Origin: Cerasicoccus arenae
GTDB taxonomy: Bacteria; Verrucomicrobiota; Verrucomicrobiia; Opitutales; Cerasicoccaceae
DNA: 55,927 nucleotides
Reading direction: 5' to 3'
Assembly (NCBI RefSeq): GCF_014651635.1
Contig: NZ_BMXG01000027.1
Location: 1-55,927 of the forward strand
Of this stretch, positions 15,745 to 23,867 are shown piece by piece (within the stretch, counting starts at the first letter, position 1; each line of letters begins with the position of its first letter). The translations under genes and the position numbers were made by a program. The notes under the pieces were generated by a model. That model worked only from the letters and a program-made list of their open reading frames with translations, had not been told where the DNA came from and searched no databases.

Positions 15745-18642
15745 GTGTTACGCATACATGTCAGTGAGAATACCGAGGCGGCGAAGCGCTATTATACTGA
15801 GTCGCTATCCAAGGGGGATTATTACACCCGAGGGAGGGAGCAAGAACGCAATCTGGGCTTTCATGGACAGGGAAGTCGATTGCTTGGATTGCCCGATGAA
15901 ATCACCAAAGATATCCACGAAAAGCTGTGCGATAACCAGCGTCCTGATGGGACTAAGCTGACCGCGCGCAATCGCGACAACCGCAGGCCGGGGTTCGACT
16001 TTAATTTCCATCCGCCCAAGTCCGTCACCGCGCTGTATGAGTTGGCGGGAGACCGCCGAATCGAAGAGGCGTTTGTGCGGGCCGTGCAGCGCACAATGAG
16101 CGAGGTGGAGCGCAACATTGAGTGCCGTATCCGCAAAGGCGGTGTCCATGAAAACCGTAAAACCGGCAACGCGGCCTACAGCCTTTTCCTCCACCGGACC
16201 ACCCGTCCGGTCATGGGTTCCGACGATCCCGAATTGGCCCCATTGAGCCATAAGCCGGACCCGCACCTGCATGCGCATGCCTTTGTTTACAATGCCACCT
16301 ATGACGCTGTGGAAAAGCAGTGGAAAGCGATCCAGCTGTACAATATGAAATTCGGGGGTGAAGCGCCCTATTACGAAGGTTATTTTCACAATGAGCTGGC
16401 GAGGGAAATGCTCAACTTGGGCTACCGGATCGAGTCGACCCGGGACAGTTGGGAAATCGCGGACGTTCCTCCGAGCATCCGGGAAAAGTTTTCCCGGCGA
16501 ACGCGCGAGCTCGAAGCACTCGCACAAGAACGGGGCATTACCAGTGCCCGTGAAAAGGCGGCACTCAACGCAAAAACCCGTCAAAATAAGGCCGAAAATC
16601 TCACGATGGACGAACTGCAGACGGATTGGAAACGTGTGCTCAGCCCAGCGGAGGAACAAGCCCTAGCGCACACCTATCAGCGTAGCCTACGCACCCCACC
16701 TCCGCCAGATGACCCCATGGCCTTGGAACGTGCCTGCTCCCATGCCCTCTGGCACTGCCTCGAACGGCGGAGCGATCCGCTCGAGAAACGCGTCATTGGC
16801 GAAGCGCTCAAGTCCGCACCGGGTCACCTGCGGGTCGATAAAATTCGGGAACGTCTCCAGGAGAAAGGGGCCATCGTCGCGCAGATTGGCGGTCAGGAGC
16901 GTTTGACGACCGTTGAAGCCTTTCGCCAAGAGGAGGCCATGAAGTCCTTCGCCCGTCGGGGGAGAGGTCGTGAGGAGCCGCTGAATCCCCAGCAGCGGGA
17001 GTGGCGCTGCGATCTGTTCCGGGATCCAAGCGCCGATACGGCCCAGCAAAAGCAGGCCATAGAGCATATCTTGAAATCACGGGACCGGGTGATTGCCGTG
17101 CGTGGAGCTGCTGGTACGGGAAAAACGTCCATGATGGAGGAAGCGGTTCGGGGGATCGAGGAAGGGGGCAGGCGCGCCTTTGTCTTTGCCCCGACCGCCG
17201 ATGCTGCGCGCTCGGTCCTGCGCGGCGCGGGTTTCACGGAAGCCGACACGGTCCAGCAACTGCTCAAGAATCCCCAGTGGAAAGACCGCGTGAAGGGACA
17301 GGCAATCTGGATCGACGAGGCCGGGTTACTCAGCGTGCCCGATATGCAGAAAATCTTTGAACTGGCGCAGAAGCAGGATTGCCGGGTCATCCTCACCGGT
17401 GACGACAAACAGCATAATTCGGTGATTCGAGGCGACGCGTTTCGCATCTTGCAGAATTCCAAGTGCGTGCGTCCCGTAGAACTGACGCGTAACCAACGCC
17501 AGAAATCCGATCCTCGCTACCAACTGGCCGTGGACCTGCTTTCGCGCGGCAATGAGAAAGACGCCGCCAGAGGGTTCGACCGCTTGGTGAAGATGGGGGC
17601 GATCCATCAAGCCCCGCGTGATGAAATTGCCTATGAGACTGCCGCCAGCTACGTCAAGAAGGTCGCCCGCTCAAATGGGCTCCGTGAGAAAACGTCCGCC
17701 ATGGTCTGCCCCACGCACGAGGGCAATCGGGAACTAACGGGCATCATTCGCTCCATGTTGCGCGACAAAGGCGTATTAGGCACGCAGGAGCACGATGTTG
17801 TCACTCTGCGACAAATCCCTCTGACTGAGGCCGACAAGCGTCAGGCGCGCAACTATGAGGCTGGTCAGGTCATTGAATTTCACCGCGCCATTCCGGGCTG
17901 TTCGGCTGGCTCGCGGGTCGTGGTGGACGCTGTTGATCCACAAACCGGTAAGGTCTGGGTCAATAACCATGAGCGCCAGATTGATCTCAGTTATTCCGAA
18001 CGCTTCAGTGTCTACGCCCGTGAAACGCTCCAAGTCGCCCAGGGCGAGCGCCTGCGTATCACCAAGGGCGCACCGCTCAAAAACCCGAAAACCGGTGAAT
18101 CCAAGCAAATGGAAAACGGGATGGAATGTCGGGTTAAGGGATTTGACCGGCGGGGTAGTCTAATTCTGGACAACGGCTGGGCGATGCCAACTGACTTCGG
18201 CCACATCAGCCACGGCTATTGCCGAACCTCACAGGCCTCGCAGGGACAAACGCGGGACGGCGCGCGCGCCTTCATGCCATCGGATACGCTCTGCGCGACT
18301 AATCGCGAAGCATTCTATGTGACCGTTTCGCGCGGCAAAGAAGACGTGGAGATTTTCACCGATAATATCGAGGAGCTGCGCGAGTCCATTCTCCGCTCCG
18401 CCGCCCGGCGCGAGTCGAGCGAAGTGGTGCGTGCCAAGAGCCCACTGCTTTACCGGAAGATGCAGGCCGGATTCCTCCGCGATCAATTCAGTGAAATGGC
18501 GCAAAGCTTCTGCCAATCCGCGCGCAGGAAAGCCGCCCATCAACTCGAAATCGGCAGGGAGCACTTGGGCCATGCCTTGGAACGCAATCTGCCCATCACC
18601 AAGGGCTTTGTCTTTGAACGCACACGAGAAAGGATACGTTAA
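15745..18642 (+). CDS. MobF-family conjugative relaxase-helicase (TrwC/TraI-like)
   Basis: This enzyme of 965 residues would nick the transfer origin, stay bound to the 5' end and unwind the strand to be transferred. The N-terminal relaxase domain (about 1-300) has the two tyrosine pairs typical of MobF (Y16-Y17 and Y26-Y27) and the metal-binding three-His motif H174-L-H176-A-H178 followed by AFVYNAT. The helicase part has Walker A GAAGTGKTS (about 453-461), Walker B QAIWIDEAGLL (about 512-522) and RecD-like motifs ILTGDDKQHNSV and YVTVSRGKEDVEIFT near the C-terminus. The start is GTG at 15745 behind AAGGAG (15727-15732). It is full length for the family, with no frameshift. A small gene follows after 2 bp. 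Confidence 0.93.
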   Translation: MLRIHVSENTEAAKRYYTESLSKGDYYTRGREQERNLGFHGQGSRLLGLPDEITKDIHEKLCDNQRPDGTKLTARNRDNRRPGFDFNFHPPKSVTALYELAGDRRIEEAFVRAVQRTMSEVERNIECRIRKGGVHENRKTGNAAYSLFLHRTTRPVMGSDDPELAPLSHKPDPHLHAHAFVYNATYDAVEKQWKAIQLYNMKFGGEAPYYEGYFHNELAREMLNLGYRIESTRDSWEIADVPPSIREKFSRRTRELEALAQERGITSAREKAALNAKTRQNKAENLTMDELQTDWKRVLSPAEEQALAHTYQRSLRTPPPPDDPMALERACSHALWHCLERRSDPLEKRVIGEALKSAPGHLRVDKIRERLQEKGAIVAQIGGQERLTTVEAFRQEEAMKSFARRGRGREEPLNPQQREWRCDLFRDPSADTAQQKQAIEHILKSRDRVIAVRGAAGTGKTSMMEEAVRGIEEGGRRAFVFAPTADAARSVLRGAGFTEADTVQQLLKNPQWKDRVKGQAIWIDEAGLLSVPDMQKIFELAQKQDCRVILTGDDKQHNSVIRGDAFRILQNSKCVRPVELTRNQRQKSDPRYQLAVDLLSRGNEKDAARGFDRLVKMGAIHQAPRDEIAYETAASYVKKVARSNGLREKTSAMVCPTHEGNRELTGIIRSMLRDKGVLGTQEHDVVTLRQIPLTEADKRQARNYEAGQVIEFHRAIPGCSAGSRVVVDAVDPQTGKVWVNNHERQIDLSYSERFSVYARETLQVAQGERLRITKGAPLKNPKTGESKQMENGMECRVKGFDRRGSLILDNGWAMPTDFGHISHGYCRTSQASQGQTRDGARAFMPSDTLCATNREAFYVTVSRGKEDVEIFTDNIEELRESILRSAARRESSEVVRAKSPLLYRKMQAGFLRDQFSEMAQSFCQSARRKAAHQLEIGREHLGHALERNLPITKGFVFERTRERIR

Positions 18643-18644
18643 TA

Positions 18645-19208
18645 ATGGAAGCCTTCGACCCCAAGCGCCCACTCGCCGAATACGGGAAAGATCCGGAGAA
18701 GTCTCCCTTGAAACTGGCTCAGCGCTTTCACGAATTCCACGGGGAGCACCCACAGGAGCCGCCGCCCCCGAACGCCCCGAAAAGGGACTGCCCTCAGGCC
18801 AATTTCTGGGCTGGTAAAGAAGAATTGTTCGAGGGCTCGGGGTATGACGAGGTCGAACATTCCCGCGCCGCATATCTCGCCTTTAAGCGTGGCTGCGGCG
18901 TCGCCCCCTTTTTAAGCCTGCGCACCAGCCCGGAGAGTGCGATCGAGTTCTTTCAAACGCCCATGATTCCCCGGGGTAGCCTGAGCCCCGATTTTCGGGA
19001 ATTGATCTTACACTTGGGTGACGAACAACTGCGTCTATTCGGGCGTAATTTGTTTGAGCTTTACGTCTGTTTTGCGGAGGGGCGTTTATTGCACGTAAAC
19101 GCGGGCGACCCCAAACGAGACTTCGGTGAGCGTCGGCTTGCTTTCATTGAAGCGGCCCAATGGGTGCGCAGCGGAAATGGGACCGGCCGCAGTGGGCCGG
19201 CCCATTAG
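18645..19208 (+). CDS. unknown protein downstream of the relaxase
   Basis: A protein of 187 residues that I do not recognise. The first 65 residues are hydrophilic and Pro-rich (HPQEPPPPNAPKRD). The rest has a mixed alpha/beta pattern without membrane spans. It starts 2 bp after the relaxase stop, so it is co-transcribed and probably an element-specific accessory. The 3' end encodes part of a strong GC hairpin (19178-19204), so the last residues (SGNGTGRSGPAH) double as terminator sequence. Confidence 0.7.
   Translation: MEAFDPKRPLAEYGKDPEKSPLKLAQRFHEFHGEHPQEPPPPNAPKRDCPQANFWAGKEELFEGSGYDEVEHSRAAYLAFKRGCGVAPFLSLRTSPESAIEFFQTPMIPRGSLSPDFRELILHLGDEQLRLFGRNLFELYVCFAEGRLLHVNAGDPKRDFGERRLAFIEAAQWVRSGNGTGRSGPAH
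19178..19204. terminator. GC-rich hairpin between convergent genes
   Basis: TGGG-a-CCGGCC pairs with GGCCGG-CCCA around a 6-base loop (10 pairs, one bulged A). It lies at the end of the plus-strand gene and just past the end of the minus-strand gene that stops at 19212. No T-run follows. Confidence 0.5.
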
Positions 19209-19211
19209 TGT

Positions 19212-19436
19212 TTAGGCAGTCACGTTTTGGTCGGGGTCGCGTGGTGGAAAGGCCACCAGGCGTCCGTCGAATCCGCGAATGGGTAGTGAGTCCAGAACAA
19301 TGTTTGCGCCCTCACCTTCACGGTGATTCCACAGAGCGCCAATGGCGATGCGGCGGGATTTGCCTTTGCCCTGATCCTCGTAGAAATAGAGAATGCGGTC
19401 AGGCTGGTTGGACTTGTTTTCGGTTTGATTCGTCAT
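19212..19436 (-). CDS. small plasmid-type protein, paralogue of the gene at 45674-45922
   Basis: A protein of 74 residues. The N-terminal 20 are polar; the rest shows RRIAIGALWNHREGEGANIVLDSLPIRGFDGRLVAFP split over predicted strands. This recalls short plasmid proteins of the DUF736 kind (IGxAWxHKDGKGxNIxLDALP). It shares I-x-LD-LPIR-FDG-LVAFP with the second small gene of this element near 45.8 kb. The structured element at 19524-19599 lies 87 bp upstream of its ATG, and a counterpart of that element lies upstream of the operon containing the paralogue. Function unknown; possibly an early gene after transfer. Confidence 0.75.
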   Translation of the reverse strand: MTNQTENKSNQPDRILYFYEDQGKGKSRRIAIGALWNHREGEGANIVLDSLPIRGFDGRLVAFPPRDPDQNVTA

Positions 19437-19523
19437 GATTGACTCCTTGGTTCAGGTTGTAGGGCCGCGATCATCGAGGCCTTTTCGGCGTCTTAAATCA
19501 GCGAACGGAGAGAGTGACGTTGA

Positions 19524-19599
19524 CAATGGACTTCGCGGGGGACCCGTTTGCACAAGTCGGAGCAAAGCGGAACGCGGAAAATGGGGCGGAAGTCCATTG
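19524..19599 (-). promoter_or_regulatory. structured two-copy element, copy A
   Basis: An 11-bp perfect inverted repeat (CAATGGACTTC and GAAGTCCATTG) bounds a core that has GGGGGA, CCCG, TTGCACAAGT (19548-19557) and CGCGGAAA (19573-19580) in the same order and at nearly the same spacing as copy B at 47034-47113. The terminal arms differ from those of copy B yet are also fully complementary, a sign of selected base pairing. It lies upstream of a minus-strand gene. Confidence 0.7.
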
Positions 19600-20002
19600 A
19601 GCCTGGGCGGTTCAAGGCCACGCCGTTCGCGAAAGTCGCCGTATTTGAAAGGCCCGTGCTCGCGGGCATCCTGAAGCTAGGTAATGGGTTGGGATCCAAC
19701 AAAACAGGTGCACCCGTTCGGCTGCTCTCTGTCGGGATGCGGCACAGAAATCACTCCGATCAGTAAGCGGGAACCACGTGGAGGTAACGAACGCGGGTTC
19801 TGGAGATAGGCAATGCATCGCGCAGTGTAGCAGGCATTTTCTCCACGCAGCTCTCGCCAAGGCGTATACCGAATCTCGGCCCCGGCGGAACGTTGCTGAG
19901 CATCGGGTCGCAGATAATGATAAAGCGCTATCGAATAAGAAAGATTAATATTAAAACGATGCGTGATTAACCGTCGCTCAAACCGACCATCTTGGCGAAA
20001 AG
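19600..20002. other. non-coding stretch before the coupling-protein gene
   Basis: About 400 bp with no supported gene; a 72-residue open frame across 19548-19766 overlaps the structured element and has no ribosome site. A small hairpin (GCCCG with CGGGC, near 19651-19666) is present. The last 100 bp are A/T-rich and may carry the promoter for the genes that follow. Confidence 0.4.
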
Positions 20003-21556
20003 GTGTTTGCACTCATAGCTCTGTATTATACGAAAAGGGCATCGGAATTAACTACTGCTACCGAGAAAAAAGTGAAATTCGGAGATTTCTTCAGCCGCGG
20101 CCATTACGGCGCGACCACGGATGGTCCGCCGCCAGCCAAACCATTTTCGCTCGACTGGCCCCTGTTGCAAATTGGTCCGAATGATTGGTGGACTGTCCGT
20201 GACGCTTGCGAAGGAACGCAGATATTTGGGGCCACGGGTTCCGGGAAAACCTCCGGCAGTGGACGGGCCATTGCCCGTCAATTCTTACGCTCCGGTTTTG
20301 GCGGGCTCGTCCTGACCGTTAAACGCGACGAAAAAGATCTCTGGCTGAAATACTGCGCCGAGACTGGGCGCAGTGACTCAGTGATCCTCGTTTCAGCTGA
20401 TCTGAAGGAGTGCTACAATATCTTAAGTCACGAAAGCAAACGTTCCTCCGGCCAAGTCTACACCGAAACCATCATGGGGATCTTTAACGAAGTGATCGAT
20501 ATCGTGGATCGATTTGATGGCGAGGCTCGTGATGAAAAGTTTTGGGTACTGAACGAACGAAAGCTCCTACGCAATGCAATCGAGCTGTTGCTGCTTGGAC
20601 ACGGCAAGGTATCGATCAAGCGGATCGAGAACATTATTCATAGTGGACCGCGCCAAGCGGATGAGGCCTACATCCGGAAATGGTCATTGGACTCACTGTG
20701 TGGGCACACGATTAGTAAGGCGGAGAAATACGCACCCAAGGAAGATCGAGTCGAGGACCTGCACCGCGTGAAGCGTTTCTGGCTGCACGAGTTTGCCGGG
20801 ATGAATGAAAAAACACGCGATTCGATATTACTGTCTATCACCGCGCGGCTGGACCGCATGAACTCGGGACCACTACAGAAGCTTTTCTCAACGGAAACCA
20901 CATTTACGCCAGAGATGACCTTCAACGGCGCGATCATCATCCTGGATTTTTCAGTCAAGGAGCACGGTGACCTGGGGATTTATGTCCAGGCCGCCCTGAA
21001 ATACTGCTGGCAGAAGGCCGTTGAACGTCGAACAGTCAACGAATCCACCCGACCCGTTTTTCTGTGGTGTGATGAGTCGCAGTTTTTTGCGAACAAAACC
21101 GATCAGGCATTCCAAACGACGGCGCGTAGTGCCAAAGCCGCAACCGTCTACCTAACCCAAAACCTCCCGAACTACTATACGATGCTGGGAGGGAAGAACC
21201 CCCAGGACACCACCAATTCATTGCTGGGTAATTTCCAGACGAAGATCTTTCATCAGAATACCTGCAATGTCACCAATGCCTGGGCGGCAGAGCTGATCGC
21301 CAAAGTCTGGCAAACGTCGGCCTCCGAAGGGTATTCCGACGGTGAGAAAGATCAGGACGGTAAAACTCGCAAGGGCAGCTTTTCTTGGGGACGTAATCCA
21401 ATCTTTGAGTATGACATCACCCCGCGTGACTTCACGACCCTGAAGAAAGGGGGCCCGGCCAATGAGTTGATGGTCGAAGCGGTCTTCTACCCAGGGGGAC
21501 GGCTTCTGAGTAATAAAAAGCCCTTTTCGAAAGTCCTTTTCAACCAGACGGTATAA
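20003..21556 (+). CDS. type IV coupling protein (TraD/VirD4-like ATPase) without membrane anchor
   Basis: A protein of 517 residues of the FtsK/HerA-type ATPase group that links the relaxase-DNA complex to a secretion channel. Walker A is GATGSGKTS (about 76-84), Walker B is FLWCDESQFF (about 352-361), and the TraD/TraG C-terminal motif follows (AATVYLTQNLPNYYTMLGG, then TNSLLGNFQTKIFHQN). The N-terminus begins at a GTG and has only one weak hydrophobic stretch (FALIALYY), unlike VirD4/TraD, which carry two spans. The next gene, a multi-span membrane protein, begins within its stop (TAATG) and may supply the anchor. The start codon is not certain because the ribosome site is poor. Confidence 0.87.
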   Translation: MFALIALYYTKRASELTTATEKKVKFGDFFSRGHYGATTDGPPPAKPFSLDWPLLQIGPNDWWTVRDACEGTQIFGATGSGKTSGSGRAIARQFLRSGFGGLVLTVKRDEKDLWLKYCAETGRSDSVILVSADLKECYNILSHESKRSSGQVYTETIMGIFNEVIDIVDRFDGEARDEKFWVLNERKLLRNAIELLLLGHGKVSIKRIENIIHSGPRQADEAYIRKWSLDSLCGHTISKAEKYAPKEDRVEDLHRVKRFWLHEFAGMNEKTRDSILLSITARLDRMNSGPLQKLFSTETTFTPEMTFNGAIIILDFSVKEHGDLGIYVQAALKYCWQKAVERRTVNESTRPVFLWCDESQFFANKTDQAFQTTARSAKAATVYLTQNLPNYYTMLGGKNPQDTTNSLLGNFQTKIFHQNTCNVTNAWAAELIAKVWQTSASEGYSDGEKDQDGKTRKGSFSWGRNPIFEYDITPRDFTTLKKGGPANELMVEAVFYPGGRLLSNKKPFSKVLFNQTV

Positions 21557-22728
21557 TGTCAAAGGGCGATTCAGAGGATGATTCTTGGGATGTTAGTGTC
21601 AAAGCGTTCCAGGAGGCATTCGCTCGCATCCAAAAAAAGGGTCGCCCCGGTGGGCCCGGTGGCTGCGCTGAATTGCTGCTGGGAATATTGGCCATCGTAT
21701 TCTTCATTCCCCGCAATGTGATCATGGTCTTTATCCGCACTTACTTTGGTGCGCAGTTTTTGAGCGTGTGGAGTTATATCGTGACGCTCTTCTTGGCCGT
21801 GGTCATCTTCAGCGTCATTCATGGTCTCAAAAAACCGGATATCCCCAGCCCAGTTTATAGTCCTCATGCGAATCAGGTTCGTTCCACCAATCAGGAGAAG
21901 CCTCAACCCGTCAAAGTGCTTTCCGATAAATATCCAGTTGGAGAATGGATTGAGTTTGATGGACGATGGATCAATTTACAGGCAGAGCCCAAACTGGCCT
22001 TCCTGAAAAAGACCGACGGCATTGTTGTCTACGAACGTCCTCAGATATTCGAATGGGTAACGCCCAAAGCGCCCGAGGAAAAAAGTAATCCTACGGTTGC
22101 TCGCCGAGCCGCGTTGGAGACCGCCGACACCAGCGCCCTTACGCTGCATCGGCAGGAATATCGGGTCTGGTCCAATCTCTTCGGCCTCTATTTTTTCATG
22201 GGATTGGCTCAGGTGGTTTTTTTCATGGGATTGGCTCAGGTGGTCTTCGCTCAGGTCAATAAGCACCGAGGACTGGTGCATAGCAACAGCGGTGGCATAT
22301 CACTTCTTTTCTACCTGCCAGAAATTGGCCCATGGATGGGAGCCTATTATGAGAAAACCGGTCGCAACTTGAATCACTTGCTGCTAGAACCTGCCCTCCT
22401 CGTCCTGCTGGCTCTGATTATGGGGAGCATTGGATATCCCGCCATCAAATGGTTTATCCTACTGGGAACCGGCGGCCTGTTCTTTCAGGAAATCCACATC
22501 CTCCACAACGAGCAGAAGGAATTCACGCAAGCAGTGGATTCCTTCCACGATCAAAAGAGGCAGAGCAGCACGCGTAAGCAAGCAGACAAGGCAGTCAAGC
22601 GGGGGGCAGAGAAAACCTTCGACGGCGCTGCGCCGTTCGTCTCAACCCCGCTGCACTATCCAGGCTATGAAGCCTATTCTAACTTTTTCCCCAGCGCCGC
22701 CGAGGTCCGGGGTCATCCATCAGCATAA
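21556..22728 (+). CDS. multi-span membrane protein partner of the coupling protein
   Basis: A protein of 390 residues with hydrophobic spans near residues 37-60, 70-90, 215-240 and 275-315, and a hydrophilic part between (about 95-210). The C-terminus is charged. I do not recognise a family. Its ATG overlaps the last base of the coupling-protein stop, implying coupled translation. The two together could form a membrane coupling complex, as in systems where the anchor is a separate polypeptide. It contains a perfect 27-bp tandem duplication (22191-22244) that repeats FFMGLAQVV inside one hydrophobic span. Confidence 0.72.
   Translation: MSKGDSEDDSWDVSVKAFQEAFARIQKKGRPGGPGGCAELLLGILAIVFFIPRNVIMVFIRTYFGAQFLSVWSYIVTLFLAVVIFSVIHGLKKPDIPSPVYSPHANQVRSTNQEKPQPVKVLSDKYPVGEWIEFDGRWINLQAEPKLAFLKKTDGIVVYERPQIFEWVTPKAPEEKSNPTVARRAALETADTSALTLHRQEYRVWSNLFGLYFFMGLAQVVFFMGLAQVVFAQVNKHRGLVHSNSGGISLLFYLPEIGPWMGAYYEKTGRNLNHLLLEPALLVLLALIMGSIGYPAIKWFILLGTGGLFFQEIHILHNEQKEFTQAVDSFHDQKRQSSTRKQADKAVKRGAEKTFDGAAPFVSTPLHYPGYEAYSNFFPSAAEVRGHPSA
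22191..22244 (+). repeat. 27-bp perfect tandem duplication inside the membrane-protein gene
   Basis: Two identical 27-bp units (22191-22217 and 22218-22244), each coding nine residues ending GLAQVV. The frame is kept. Perfect identity suggests a recent slip. It lengthens a hydrophobic span from about 20 to about 29 residues. Confidence 0.9.
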
Positions 22729-22746
22729 CTACGAGAACACACTAAC

Positions 22747-23649
22747 ATGAAAACAACACTCATCCTCTTGGTAACACTCCTCTTTGGCTTAAGCTTACAA
22801 GCCGATACGGATGCCGCCGCAAAGCAGCTCGCCCAACAAATTTCCACACAGATGGAAAAAATCGGTAAGACACGCCTTGTTTTGATTGGATTTAAAAACA
22901 AGGGAGAGACCCCCGGAGCCGAATTAAGCGTCCCCGATCTGATCGTGGCCCACCTCATGATCAGCTATCCTGGGGATTATGAAGTCGTTGACCCGCTTCA
23001 AGCAGATGCCTTCTTGGAATCTGCAAAGATAAAGGAATCGGAGGCCATTCTGCCCGACAACCTAAAAAAGATTAAGGATGGCTTGGGGGTCGATGCGATC
23101 GTTTCCGGTCAGATTCTGGATGTCGAAAGCGAGATAAAGGTACACGCAAAAATCATCGACGTGGAAAAGCAGGCCATCGTGGGCTATGCCGTGGCCTCAT
23201 TGGGGAAAAGTCGGGCTGGGGTGAGGAAAGATAAAGAGAAATCGGCAACCCCGGTCATCGAGATGTATGGATTTGGCTTTGAGTTTGTGTCAGCAGAGCG
23301 GATTGATAAAGGTCTGAAGGTATCTTGTTTAGTCTGGGGATTGAACGATGAGAAGCAGATTTGGGTTTATGGCGATTATAATAGTAATCAAACCAGAGTT
23401 GTCGATGTGGACGGAAACGCCCTTATCTGCACTGATTTTTGGGTATCAGGTAATAAGGTACGTTACAATCAGGACATCAAGCAGTGGATTCCAAAGGGAG
23501 TTAAAACAAAGATGGAGTTTGAATTTACGACTGAACAAGAAATCCCTGATAACCTCCAATTGTTTGAAATAACCTGCCGCGAATTCGGCTATGATGTTAA
23601 CGACCACAATTACCGGGTCGCCTTCCAAGATATCTACATTAAGCAGTAG
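22747..23649 (+). CDS. exported protein with FlgO/CsgG-like N-terminal domain
   Basis: A protein of 300 residues with a Sec signal (MKTTLILLVTLLFGLSLQA). Residues about 35-165 resemble the FlgO/CsgG-type periplasmic fold (LVLIGFKNKGE, then DAIVSGQILDVESEIKVHAKIIDVEKQAIVG). The C-terminal half is beta-rich and not recognised. It lies 18 bp after the membrane protein and is last in the coupling-protein run. FlgO/CsgG-like domains are found in outer-membrane assembly proteins, so a role in the transfer apparatus or envelope contact is possible but not shown. A and T content rises in its 3' half. Confidence 0.72.
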   Translation: MKTTLILLVTLLFGLSLQADTDAAAKQLAQQISTQMEKIGKTRLVLIGFKNKGETPGAELSVPDLIVAHLMISYPGDYEVVDPLQADAFLESAKIKESEAILPDNLKKIKDGLGVDAIVSGQILDVESEIKVHAKIIDVEKQAIVGYAVASLGKSRAGVRKDKEKSATPVIEMYGFGFEFVSAERIDKGLKVSCLVWGLNDEKQIWVYGDYNSNQTRVVDVDGNALICTDFWVSGNKVRYNQDIKQWIPKGVKTKMEFEFTTEQEIPDNLQLFEITCREFGYDVNDHNYRVAFQDIYIKQ

Positions 23650-23867
23650 GTATTTCGGCTTGATAGATGGGGCCGGATTCGAACTCGATTTCAGATTTCC
23701 TAATTTTCCCAATGATTCCCCTTCCTTCTGCTTATCAATACCTTGCGAATTCGATGGCATGTTCTCCTGTGTTATGAAATGCAGGATTTTGCGGCATAAA
23801 TGGCAAATCTGTGGCAAATTCTGGACATCTGATCGAATGAAACTCGCAGCGTTTGAATCGAAAATAT

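Noticed and set aside
16893..17462. 189-residue minus-strand frame inside the relaxase gene
   Set aside because: Shadow of the GC-rich relaxase-helicase coding sequence; the plus-strand protein is intact and recognisable.
19548..19766. 72-residue open frame on the plus strand
   Set aside because: It lies over the structured element, has no ribosome site and no protein-like pattern.
23660..23700. tRNA 3'-end-like sequence (GGGGCCGGATTCGAACTCG)
   Set aside because: Contains a T-loop-like TTCGAAT on the minus strand, but the T-stem does not pair and no acceptor or anticodon arms follow; not a tRNA or a convincing att site.
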